In this document: positions 1 through 11,422 of the stretch, one piece after another | Layout: each line of letters opens with the position of its first letter | Numbering within the stretch: position 1 is the first letter of the stretch | Assembly: GCA_964059195.1 (NCBI GenBank) | Contig: CAXKWD010000009.1 | Location: forward strand, 43,185,160-43,249,159 | Length of the DNA: 64,000 nt | DNA from: Ectobius pallidus | Taxonomy: Eukaryota > Arthropoda > Insecta > Blattodea > Ectobiidae | Direction of reading: 5' to 3' | Translations under genes and position numbers: made by a program | The notes under the pieces: model-generated | Seen by the model: only the letters and a program-made list of their open reading frames with translations | Told to the model about the DNA's origin: nothing | Databases searched by the model: none

Positions 1-557
1 CACGAACTCAGATTTTATATATTCTAATTTCGCCCGAATGCAGATAAACTTCTTCGGGGCCCGGCATACAGTACATACTTGAACACGTACCATTGTGCAA
101 TTGGATATTACGCGAACCTGAGTCGTTGATATAAAATTACGGCGCGAGTGATAAATAAGGTCATATAAAAAATTCAAGTTAATAAGTTAGTTTATTAGGA
201 AGTATCATTAATTGTGCCGCGTTATAAAATAGATCTAGTCGACATCGTATGTTATCAATACAAGTGACCGATAATAATAGTTAATAAAGTAGGTCAATAG
301 ATATATGTGAATCCATGTGAGTGACTGTATCTGATCATTACATGAATCTACTTTATATGTACACTGGCTCTAAATACTGTGTCTTCAATAGTTCATTTGT
401 ATCGACATGTCGACTTTCTTCGATCACAGAATTTATCCAAAGGCACTTCTGACATCGACACCATCTTGCCCTGGTCTCGTGCAAGGAATCTACCGACTAC
501 TGACAAGCTAGCAGAGGCAGACATCGAAGTCATACCTTCACACCATCCACGTGGACT
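1..557. other. Left flank, no recognisable gene
   Basis: AT-rich sequence with no recognisable gene or repeat family. A short open frame starting at a GTG near 379 runs rightwards into the LTR that begins at 558 and stops at 588; it has no recognisable domain, and its last ten residues come from LTR sequence. It is most likely chance, although it could be a fragment of an exon or of an older element interrupted by the LTR insertion. Confidence 0.5.
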
Positions 558-3283
558 TGCAGCGATATTTGGACTGCTTATAGTTTGAACTTTATATCAC
601 AAAGGTAAATAGAGAGATAATTATTTATAAACGTTGCTAAATAATAAAACAGCAATAGGCGAATCCCATAACCTAACCAGCTACTATACTTAATTATCTT
701 CAAATAGCAGAAAAGAGGTAAAGACCAAAAAGGAATAATATTTAAATAATGCAATAACTAATGGGATGCCTAATCTGTTACAGAAGAGCTCGGAGAATGC
801 GTGAGGAAATGCCCTCAGAGGGAGATCGACTTCTTTTGTACCGGGCAGAGTAGAGGGCAAGTTTGCAATACCACATAGAAAACAGGTAGAATTCAACCAA
901 AGTAACAACTTTAATAAATACCATGGAACATCTCTCATAAAAGCAGAGTACAATACAACAAGCAACAATAATTACTCATATTAATAAATATTGCACATCA
1001 TACAAAATAAATATATCCTAACCAGTATATGTTCATCTTCAAGTTTATTATACCTAAATTGAATCCTCAATTCCAAATAATCTATCTTTTATTTAAGGAA
1101 AGCTGTACTAAATACCTAATCCCAATAATCCAGGATAAACAACTATAAATGGTATAGTGGAGAATAATAAGCTGAAGGCTTGATACCTGAGTATGTCAGA
1201 AGAAAGCTAAGTAGGCAACGGTGAATATAAGAAAGCCTCAAGTAAATCAAATCAATATATTAGGCCAATATTAAACAGCTAGAAAATATCGATAGCGACG
1301 AGGCATCAAACTATACTCACTAAGAATGAATAATGTCCCAAAATAATTTTACTAATGAGACTGGAACAAAATGCAAAGTTCAAAAAAAACAAAGGCCAAA
1401 GATAAATTTAGAAAAATGAAAGTTACCAGAAATACTAATATTCCAAAATAGTAGGCCTAGAATAATCTCAGGAAAATATAAGATACCAGAAATATTAAAG
1501 TTCCAAATGAATAGGCCTAGAATAATCTCAGGAATATATAAGGTATCAGAACTACTAATATTAGAAAACATTAGGCCTACAATAAATTTAGAAAAATGTA
1601 AGATACCAGCAATATTAAAGTTCCAAATGAATAGGCCTAGAATAATCTCAGGGATATATATATAGTATCAGAACTACTAATATTAGAAAACAGTAGGCCT
1701 ACAATAAATTTAGAAAAATATAAGTTACTAGCAATATTAAAGTTGCAACGAATAGGCCTAGAATAATCTCAGGGATATATAAAGTATCAGAAATGCCAAA
1801 TTTAGAAAACAGTAGGCCTAAAGGGAATTTTAGAAAAATTTAAAGTAACAGTGATGTTAAAGTTCCAAAAGGATAGGCCTAGAATAATCTCAAGTAACTT
1901 GACGAAGAACTCAGACTGAAAATGCAGTATATAATAATCGCACATACCAAGGGCAAATATAACTGAATCTCAATCAAAATTAGTAAATGAACTATTAAGT
2001 ATCAAAGGGTAACTATAAGAACTTGATGCAAATGAAATGAATTATGCTAGAAAGGTATAGGCCTAGCGAGATCAAATTCAAGAACAATTTTACAAGGATT
2101 TACTAGAAATGAATAGGCCTAGCGGGATCAAATTCAAGAACAATTTTACAAAGAATTAGGCCAGTAAAATCATCAATAGAACTTTGGTAAGTAACATAAC
2201 AGCCCCAGAGAAGATAAATTTAAATACGGACAGGCTTCACAATATCAATGACGAAACAGAATAGACCTATCCTAATTAATGGAAATTTTTCCTCCAATGC
2301 ATTACCAACTTATACTCAAGAAATTATCTGTATGAGAAATTCTAAAGTTCCAATTTTCATTTAAAGGTACATAAGGGTGGACATTAACTTGATTAAGAAA
2401 ATACTATTCTTTCCAAAATAATGGGAACATTACATTATATGTCTCATGTGCCTAGTAACAAGAATCATTTCAGGCCCAAACTTTAACATGGCGTTGATGC
2501 GTATGCAAGAAACGCCCCTTTCCTTGATCATTAAACATTGCATGACAGAAACATATCATTACAAATATCTGCAGCCTAATAAATTTCAATCTTCAATCAA
2601 AATGCATTATAAGAAATAATAATGATCATTAATAGGAGTGGGCGTTGCCAAAACTAATGAAACATGACTATCACGCCACTGAGTTTTCTACGTGAAAAAC
2701 ATGTATATTTGCATAATGATTAATTTGCAGGATCTTTCTGAAACATTGGTTATCTGCGCTGACCTACTATGAAAACTTGAAAGAGCATATGGGTGCTCTA
2801 ATATTACTTCACCATTAGACTAGCTACTCCACAAATTATTCAACATTATAATGGCAGTTAGCCTATCACGAAATGAGTTTCCTGTTAGCCCTAAATCTTT
2901 ACATGGTGCTAAATTTAATTGCTATAACTGACAATAAGTACCTTAAGGCTTGCTCTCTCTCTTTTATTTTCTTATGATGGGTGCTGAAGGCACAAAAGGT
3001 GAAATTAGGTTACGCCATAGTAAAATGTCGGTACTCACATACAGGAACGAGAGTAATTCTCCAGGCGACTCCCCCACAACCGTGCACTTTCACTCACTCA
3101 GCTGGTCTGGCTAAGGGGGTCCCCAGGCTCAAGATACTCGAGCTCCCCACTAGAGCGCGACACCGAACTAAGACGTAACCGCAAAGAGTTTAATAAGCAG
3201 AGAGAGGTAATTTATATTTCAAATATTACCATAGCAAAGCACTTAGACGAAACAGAGAGGAAATATAAATTACAACCATTACA
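558..3283 (-). repeat. Element 1 3' LTR (minus-strand sense)
   Basis: Copy one of the 2,726-bp repeat. Its higher-coordinate end (3283) is preceded, in element sense, by the polypurine tract, as expected for a 3' LTR. The LTR start, in element sense TGTAATGGTTG, lies close to a 14-bp inverted repeat (about 3208-3221 and 3259-3272). No difference from the other LTR was found in the stretches compared, including all shared open frames. Confidence 0.8.
1390..1890. repeat. Tandem array of about 60-bp units in LTR, copy 1
   Basis: About eight diverged units with a period near 60 bp, alternating two half-unit types (one ending in AATCTCAGG-like sequence, one in AATTTAGAAAAAT-like sequence). Each unit carries one TAGGCCTA (1452, 1512, 1572, 1632, 1694, 1753, 1813, 1874). 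Two further octamers at 2058 and 2114 sit in a second repeated phrase (gcgrgatcaaattcaagaac). Confidence 0.75.
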
Positions 3284-3286
3284 ATA

Positions 3287-3295
3287 CTCCCCTCT
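3287..3295 (-). other. Element 1 polypurine tract
   Basis: Minus-strand AGAGGGGAG, followed by TAT and then the LTR start TGTAATGG. This position and composition fit the plus-strand DNA primer of an LTR retroelement. The second LTR element has a similar GAGGGAG two bases before its 3' LTR. Confidence 0.65.
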
Positions 3296-5021
3296 GTCCC
3301 ATAAAAAAAAAGTTTTACCAAAACCTTTTTTTTTTAAATACTCAAAATTAGTGAAGCAGAGCCCGAAGCAATAGATAACTATTAAGTAATCCCCCAAAAT
3401 ATTAACACTAAAACAAAGACACCTTACACAATTAGATCATGACATATCCATACACAACTTGCATAATTTAGTCTTTCAAAATACCATAATAATATATCTT
3501 GATGAATCATTCTCTTGAAAAGTTTTTCTTCGCACAGAGCAATTTTAAGAACATATTTTATACACCTAGAAATGTTTATAGATTAAGTTACCAAATTATT
3601 GTCCAAAAAAGTGTCTAAATCTCAAATAACGTAGCCAAAATTAGTTCTCTTCTTGATTCTGTCCTAATACATACAGCGCACACCAAAAATGCTGCCAAAT
3701 ATCCATATTCGGCAAAGTGACAAATCAGCAAGGTCCATACTTAGCTGACACACCAGATTTCGATGAGCTGGAGATGACGAGGGCGAAGAGTATAGAACAC
3801 CACATATAGTTCTATGATCGAGGACTGCTGGACGAAAATGTGAGGATGTCTCCGGCCACCCACATTGAGTGACAAAGAAGAAGTAGGGGTTGCATACCCC
3901 ATGAGGCATCCATACAGAGAGAGTGTCCAGAGGCACCGGCCGGATACCTCCGAACAAGACAGCAGGAACTTGATGGCTTCCAGGTCCCAGAAAACGCATG
4001 TAGAATACATCTCCACGGAGCAGCTCGAACATGCAACAAAATGTTCAGAATCATGAGCGAGGATCACACATGCTCACAGGGAGGGGACTAGTACATCCTC
4101 TGCGAGATGGGATATTTTTGTTGGCTAAGAAAATGTCTTGGAAGGATCACTCATTTTGGAAAAGAGGTCCAAATTTGCAAGAGATAACTGATAGTTTTCT
4201 TTTTGTCCAATATCAGTTAATATAGTCTTGAACTTGAAGAAAAACTAGCACCAATTTTTTTTTATAAAACTGTTTAGAAATTTTCTTCTTTTATTCCAAT
4301 AAAATGTATATATATATTTTTCTTTTTTTTTTATTGCTAATCAGTTTATTGTTGTTACTTCTTTTTCTTTTTTTTTTTTAAACAATGGAAATGTTTTTTT
4401 AAATGCCTTCCTAAGCATTACATATTTAGACCACCGGTGGTTTTCTTATTTTGAGTAGTTTTTTTTTGAGTTTTTTTTTGTCATTTTCTTTTTGGGGGGG
4501 GCGCCCCCATAATACTTAGTTGGGTAGGAGACCGCCGAGGAGGAATTTCTCAAGTTGAGAGTAAGTAGCGACAATTTACTAAGGCAAAAACTGAATAAAC
4601 ATTATAGAACATATTACAACATTATAAAAGAGAGTTAACAAGACAATTACAAAATTACAAACATATGTATTAATATACACTCACATCTCATAAACATCAT
4701 CATTTACCCAATTAATACTCAATACTGCAACCAATGCTCAGAAAGATCCAAACCTTAAGACTTAACATTTTTTGATTTGAGAGATGTGGCAACGCCTAAC
4801 AGATTTATCCAAAACATGTTCCACTAAGAAGGTGACTAAGATACTAAATGTAGGCGGTGGAGTCACCAAAAAAAAATTTCCACGAAAGGTGCAAATTCAA
4901 AGACATAGGTGAGTGAAAAAGAATAGCAAAAAGAATTAACAATCAATACAAATATATGTATATATATTAGCATACACCTATATATGCAAAGCATATATAA
5001 CTTCCCTCGCCTCGGACAAAA

Positions 5022-5033
5022 GAGTTGCTACCA
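5022..5033 (-). other. Element 1 tRNA primer-binding site
   Basis: On the minus strand the sequence directly abutting the 5' LTR is TGGTAGCAACTC. TGG is complementary to the universal tRNA CCA end, and the first eight bases (TGGTAGCA) match the complement of the initiator tRNA-Met 3' end, the primer also used by the second LTR element of this window. The match then diverges, so the primer identity is uncertain. Confidence 0.65.
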
Positions 5034-7759
5034 TGCAGCGATATTTGGACTGCTTATAGTTTGAACTTTATATCACAAAGGTAAATAGAGAGATAATTAT
5101 TTATAAACGTTGCTAAATAATAAAACAGCAATAGGCGAATCCCATAACCTAACCAGCTACTATACTTAATTATCTTCAAATAGCAGAAAAGAGGTAAAGA
5201 CCAAAAAGGAATAATATTTAAATAATGCAATAACTAATGGGATGCCTAATCTGTTACAGAAGAGCTCGGAGAATGCGTGAGGAAATGCCCTCAGAGGGAG
5301 ATCGACTTCTTTTGTACCGGGCAGAGTAGAGGGCAAGTTTGCAATACCACATAGAAAACAGGTAGAATTCAACCAAAGTAACAACTTTAATAAATACCAT
5401 GGAACATCTCTCATAAAAGCAGAGTACAATACAACAAGCAACAATAATTACTCATATTAATAAATATTGCACATCATACAAAATAAATATATCCTAACCA
5501 GTATATGTTCATCTTCAAGTTTATTATACCTAAATTGAATCCTCAATTCCAAATAATCTATCTTTTATTTAAGGAAAGCTGTACTAAATACCTAATCCCA
5601 ATAATCCAGGATAAACAACTATAAATGGTATAGTGGAGAATAATAAGCTGAAGGCTTGATACCTGAGTATGTCAGAAGAAAGCTAAGTAGGCAACGGTGA
5701 ATATAAGAAAGCCTCAAGTAAATCAAATCAATATATTAGGCCAATATTAAACAGCTAGAAAATATCGATAGCGACGAGGCATCAAACTATACTCACTAAG
5801 AATGAATAATGTCCCAAAATAATTTTACTAATGAGACTGGAACAAAATGCAAAGTTCAAAAAAAACAAAGGCCAAAGATAAATTTAGAAAAATGAAAGTT
5901 ACCAGAAATACTAATATTCCAAAATAGTAGGCCTAGAATAATCTCAGGAAAATATAAGATACCAGAAATATTAAAGTTCCAAATGAATAGGCCTAGAATA
6001 ATCTCAGGAATATATAAGGTATCAGAACTACTAATATTAGAAAACATTAGGCCTACAATAAATTTAGAAAAATGTAAGATACCAGCAATATTAAAGTTCC
6101 AAATGAATAGGCCTAGAATAATCTCAGGGATATATATATAGTATCAGAACTACTAATATTAGAAAACAGTAGGCCTACAATAAATTTAGAAAAATATAAG
6201 TTACTAGCAATATTAAAGTTGCAACGAATAGGCCTAGAATAATCTCAGGGATATATAAAGTATCAGAAATGCCAAATTTAGAAAACAGTAGGCCTAAAGG
6301 GAATTTTAGAAAAATTTAAAGTAACAGTGATGTTAAAGTTCCAAAAGGATAGGCCTAGAATAATCTCAAGTAACTTGACGAAGAACTCAGACTGAAAATG
6401 CAGTATATAATAATCGCACATACCAAGGGCAAATATAACTGAATCTCAATCAAAATTAGTAAATGAACTATTAAGTATCAAAGGGTAACTATAAGAACTT
6501 GATGCAAATGAAATGAATTATGCTAGAAAGGTATAGGCCTAGCGAGATCAAATTCAAGAACAATTTTACAAGGATTTACTAGAAATGAATAGGCCTAGCG
6601 GGATCAAATTCAAGAACAATTTTACAAAGAATTAGGCCAGTAAAATCATCAATAGAACTTTGGTAAGTAACATAACAGCCCCAGAGAAGATAAATTTAAA
6701 TACGGACAGGCTTCACAATATCAATGACGAAACAGAATAGACCTATCCTAATTAATGGAAATTTTTCCTCCAATGCATTACCAACTTATACTCAAGAAAT
6801 TATCTGTATGAGAAATTCTAAAGTTCCAATTTTCATTTAAAGGTACATAAGGGTGGACATTAACTTGATTAAGAAAATACTATTCTTTCCAAAATAATGG
6901 GAACATTACATTATATGTCTCATGTGCCTAGTAACAAGAATCATTTCAGGCCCAAACTTTAACATGGCGTTGATGCGTATGCAAGAAACGCCCCTTTCCT
7001 TGATCATTAAACATTGCATGACAGAAACATATCATTACAAATATCTGCAGCCTAATAAATTTCAATCTTCAATCAAAATGCATTATAAGAAATAATAATG
7101 ATCATTAATAGGAGTGGGCGTTGCCAAAACTAATGAAACATGACTATCACGCCACTGAGTTTTCTACGTGAAAAACATGTATATTTGCATAATGATTAAT
7201 TTGCAGGATCTTTCTGAAACATTGGTTATCTGCGCTGACCTACTATGAAAACTTGAAAGAGCATATGGGTGCTCTAATATTACTTCACCATTAGACTAGC
7301 TACTCCACAAATTATTCAACATTATAATGGCAGTTAGCCTATCACGAAATGAGTTTCCTGTTAGCCCTAAATCTTTACATGGTGCTAAATTTAATTGCTA
7401 TAACTGACAATAAGTACCTTAAGGCTTGCTCTCTCTCTTTTATTTTCTTATGATGGGTGCTGAAGGCACAAAAGGTGAAATTAGGTTACGCCATAGTAAA
7501 ATGTCGGTACTCACATACAGGAACGAGAGTAATTCTCCAGGCGACTCCCCCACAACCGTGCACTTTCACTCACTCAGCTGGTCTGGCTAAGGGGGTCCCC
7601 AGGCTCAAGATACTCGAGCTCCCCACTAGAGCGCGACACCGAACTAAGACGTAACCGCAAAGAGTTTAATAAGCAGAGAGAGGTAATTTATATTTCAAAT
7701 ATTACCATAGCAAAGCACTTAGACGAAACAGAGAGGAAATATAAATTACAACCATTACA
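5034..7759 (-). repeat. Element 1 5' LTR (minus-strand sense)
   Basis: Copy two of the 2,726-bp terminal repeat; TG and CA at its ends. Its lower-coordinate end abuts the primer-binding site, which identifies it as the 5' LTR of a minus-strand element. It contains a tandem array of about 60-bp units (5866-6366) rich in TAGGCCTA. Short open frames inside it, such as those near 5166-5444 and 5856-6047, recur unchanged in the other LTR only because the DNA is identical; none resembles a known protein. Confidence 0.8.
5866..6366. repeat. Tandem array of about 60-bp units in LTR, copy 2
   Basis: The same array inside the other LTR, displaced by 4,476 bp. Unit number and variants agree with copy 1, so no unit has been gained or lost since the two LTRs were made. 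Confidence 0.75.
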
Positions 7760-10700
7760 CCATGGTTCAACCCCATCGCCTATAAATGACGCCCCTCAGT
7801 GAAGGATTATCGGCTATACCACCTATCTCAACTATGTTCTGTAACTTGTTACTAGATATACGCATCAAAATGTACTTGTAGAAGGGTTACATGTAACAAA
7901 TTAAACATTTTCCACTTCGTGCGGGAAAGATAAAACTTGTTATATAACACAAAGTTATATGTAAAAGTTATAATGTAATGTAAGTGTTTATTATAGCAAT
8001 TAACTTTTTACAAATTCCAGTGCCAACAATCGCATGAGTCCGCATGGACCGTACATGCTTACGCAAAAACACACAAAAAAAGAACAAATAATATAAATAC
8101 AAAATAACACAAACAAACTAAATCTATTCCTCACCCTCCACACCCGCTCTCCAATTGTAAAAGTTATAAGTATTTGTAACAATTTTGGAAAACGTATTAT
8201 ATAACTCAAGTTATATTAACAAGTTACATAGTGTGAACGCAGCTTTAGTCAAAAGATTCTTGGGTAAGGTAGGGAATTTGTTGTGACTTATACTACACAT
8301 TTTGCTAATGTATAAGGGTCTTCTGTTTCTTCTCATTTTTCTTCTATGTTTTTCTTCCCTTTCTCTTCCCAGTTTCTCGGCTCTCTCATCCTTCGATCCT
8401 CCCCCACTTTCTTTTGTATTTTGCGGGCATTAACTGTTCACGGTCAAGATCTTACGGCCCTATTCAGTATTACTAATTTCGTTATCGCTATTCCGTATTG
8501 CCAAGCAGGGTGTGAAGATCACACAGAAACCAATAAGGTGTAATATCGACAAATATTGTTCAGATCTTCACCTGACTTTGTATGAACCCGAGACCCGCAA
8601 TCAAAATAGACACCAAGGGCAACTTAATAATTTCTACACATTTTTAGACTGTCTAGAATAGAGTTAATTAATCGTAGGTGCCATTGTTGTTCAACATACC
8701 AATTTTTTTACCCCAAACAGATGTTTTCAGAGAGAAAGATTGCTAAAAGCAGTGTACATTACAGACGACAGGCTTCGCATTATCATGTTACATCACGTGG
8801 CTCCTTCATTCAGTGGCTGGTATTGTTTTGACAAGCGGGGGCATCGACCTGTGGCAGGTAAACATCATCTGCAAGGTCGTATACTGAGTCCATTTCCTAG
8901 GCCTCCCCGGAAATGGATGGGGATCCCTATTCAGTGGTCTTATTAAATTATTAAATCCCTTTTCATATTGGTTCAAATCAGCCCCTTGCTAGAAGTAGGC
9001 CCAGATTACGTTTGTGTTGTGTAATCATATTTTTAGCCAAAATATATCTATTAAAGTTCCTATTAAGGATAGCCTATTTTCATATTGAAGGTGTAAACAA
9101 AGTTACGTACGTAAATATACCTAATTAAATGAAATCTTGAATAATATTCAGGGATTTAATTAATTTTATTCCCATTGTTTCTCGTATAGAACCGAACATG
9201 AAAACCTTATATTCGTTCAATACAACTGAAAAATGATAAAGGTAAATTTTAGTAATTCAGAAAATAAAAGTAACTATTCGATGGCATACTTTTCACTGTT
9301 ATTAAGAAATAAACATATTAATTATAACAAAATAAATCCCACAAAATGGAAGTAGATATTCTCTTCAACTAGCTCAGATTTAGCCAGGCAATAGTAATTA
9401 TAGAGTAACAGAAAACGAAATTTTCAGCAAACAAAGAAATTATATTTCATTAATAATTTGTTTGTACAATATTCCTGTTTCTAGTTGTCTTCTCTTCCAC
9501 TATGGCACTAATGTACAATTTTATAGAAAACATTTTTGTTATAAGTCAGGCCAATTTAAGAATATATTGAATGTCAACCAATCGCAAATGTCTAGCTTCA
9601 TATTTTATCATTATAATAATAAGTAGGCCTACAATATTCATCACACTAGATTGTGTGGTATTAAAGCATTTAAAGGAAAAGTTTACTTTATTGTGAAAGT
9701 TTTGTGCTCTGTAATTTTTTCTCGGAACTACTAAAATCAGAAGATTTGCGTAAGTTGGATGTCAGTGATTCCACTTTTTATTTCGTAAGTAGTCATAATA
9801 GACATAATTTTCGAAGTCCGGATGTTACAAGATAAATTTAACTATAAAATCCGGACCTTTCGTTATATTACCTATGGTAATCATTGAGAAATGTAGGCAC
9901 ATAATAAATACAAATTTGTTAACAATAGAAGTTTACAATTTTTATTTTTCAACTGTTCTCTCCGGATACTCATGTCCCACTCCGTATAATCTTAACCGTA
10001 GGTATAGCTTTTTAAAAATAAAACAATTTTCGCAGGGTTAGGCGCTCCATATTCTCTAATTTACCGAGTGACCGGTGATATATTATGATAAAATCTAAAT
10101 TACCGGTGTTAAGTTTCGTTCAGAATAAATAAATAAAGGGTCTATTTCATGCTTACTTCATAGACCGTTTCCTTTCCATTCAGTTTTCTGTATGCCAAAA
10201 GATTTCCTACATAACTTTAAATGCCTGCTACAATATAGTTCCTCGCCCCCCTTAATGTATATTTTATTTTATTTTCATTGAAATTAAAAAATATACAGTT
10301 TTAAATTATTACGAAGATGTTCATTTATGAAATAATTATTATGGTATCTTAACATTTTTAATTTTTTGTGTAGGCCTAATAATACCTTATAACTTTATAA
10401 TGTCGGATGCATAATTGACTACGTTTATTTGCCAAATTGATGGATAAAACCTTGTGAAATGAAGTCAGTTTATACAGTGCTTTGGAATCTGTCTCGAGGG
10501 CACTAAATCAATCACTTATCATATTCTTTTCTTTGCAAAGGCAAATTAAAATGTAACTGGCAATACGTTTGTCCAATATATTTGGAACCTAATGTTTATT
10601 GCAGTTCAGATACTTCGGCAAACAGAAATAAATAAGATAACCAAATTAAATATAATAAATGACAGATTAATTGCCCAAATTCATTCAAAATAAAATCATA

Positions 10701-11286
10701 AAATCTCATAGCCCGTGTTTGGTCTTAAAATGACCGTGAAAGGACGGAACATTCATTGTAAATATTATTAACTAGAAATAAGGCAAAGGAAAAAAGTTTA
10801 ACAATATCATTTTAAATGTTTATTAAAATGAGATTGCAATGGTAAGAGAGGAATAGCCAAGGAAGTCAGGAATTTCCCTTAGCATACCTAACGGGTGCGG
10901 GATAAGGCAATGCAGGTAGCCAGGTACGCTGTGACCGCAACTTCCCAGATCCAAACACAAGGGTATTGATACACTTAGTTATTTTAAGAAGTCGGCTATT
11001 ATGTGCAGGTCGAAGCTTCCGATTTGACTGGTGATACAACACGCTATACGGGTTTCCCACTAAAATCTTCTAAGAAATCCAAGATGCTGAAATGTGGGTT
11101 TTGATAATAAGGAAATTCCAGTTGATTTCCGTGGGCGGCTAACATATTATTATTGGTCGGGAGAATCGCCAATAAGAATAGATCCATAGTACCACGTGCC
11201 GGGATTCACGAATAATAATTAAGAAGAGTGGGGTAAATGTTTGTCCAAGAGAGTCTTCCTTAGGCCTACCGTGGCGCTGTAAAATC
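7760..11286. other. Intergenic, no gene seen
   Basis: AT-rich sequence without a recognisable coding region. Around 7836-8245 related phrases occur in opposite orientation near each side (gtaacttgttac and taacaagttac), which may mark a degraded inverted-repeat element; no target-site duplication was found. TAGGCCTA occurs at 9624, 10371 and 11261. Confidence 0.5.
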
Positions 11287-11422
11287 ACTCTACTTCGAGG
11301 CCCTGTGCCTATAGCAGTCAATTCTACTTCGAGGCCCTGTGCCTATAGCAGTCAACTCTACTTCGAGGCCCTGTGCCTATAGCAGTCAACTCTACTTCGA
11401 GGCCCTGTGTCCACAGCAGTAA
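11287..11422. repeat. 34-bp minisatellite, four units
   Basis: Four head-to-tail units with TACTTCGAGGCCCTGTG starting at 11291, 11325, 11359 and 11393, an exact 34-bp period. The first three are almost identical; the fourth diverges in its second half (ccacagcagtaa). Confidence 0.9.

Larger units (their letters stand above)
3284..5033 (-). other. Element 1 interior, no gag/pol
   Basis: A 1,750-bp interior, with homopolymer-rich stretches (T runs and a G8CGC5 palindrome around 4240-4510) and a slightly more GC-rich block at about 3660-4100. That block holds overlapping open frames on both strands, the longest being minus-strand frames of 122 (3664-4032) and 108 residues (3741-4067). I recognise none of them and see no zinc knuckle, protease or polymerase motif. 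The block could be captured foreign sequence or chance. Confidence 0.5.
558..7759 (-). mobile_element. Non-coding LTR retrotransposon (element 1), 7.2 kb
   Basis: Two direct repeats of 2,726 bp (558-3283 and 5034-7759, constant offset 4,476) flank a 1,750-bp interior. Each repeat begins TG and ends CA. Read on the minus strand, the base directly after the right-hand repeat starts TGGTAGCAACTC, a typical tRNA primer-binding site, and the interior ends with a polypurine tract AGAGGGGAG three bases before the left-hand repeat. These four signs together define an LTR retrotransposon on the minus strand (5' LTR at 7759-5034, 3' LTR at 3283-558). No gag, protease, reverse transcriptase or integrase similarity is visible, so it is non-autonomous (TRIM/LARD-like, but with LTRs longer than the interior). 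The repeats look identical wherever compared, implying recent insertion. No target-site duplication is seen: the outer flanks are GGACT and CCATG. A tandem segmental duplication or assembly duplication is the alternative, but it would not explain the primer site and polypurine tract. Confidence 0.8.

Noticed and set aside
379..588. Short open frame entering the element 1 LTR
   Set aside because: It has no ATG start, no domain and no splice signals, and it ends with LTR-derived residues.
690..968. A 92-codon minus-strand frame, identical at 5166-5444
   Set aside because: Identity follows from the LTR duplication. No domain is recognised and synonymous change cannot be tested between identical copies.
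558..7759. Plain tandem segmental duplication as explanation for the 2.7-kb direct repeats
   Set aside because: TG/CA ends, the abutting TGG primer site and the polypurine tract at the correct places favour LTRs. The missing target duplication keeps the alternative alive.
7836..8245. Possible inverted-repeat element with gtaacttgttac-like ends
   Set aside because: The ends are short and AT-rich, the boundaries cannot be fixed and no target duplication was found.
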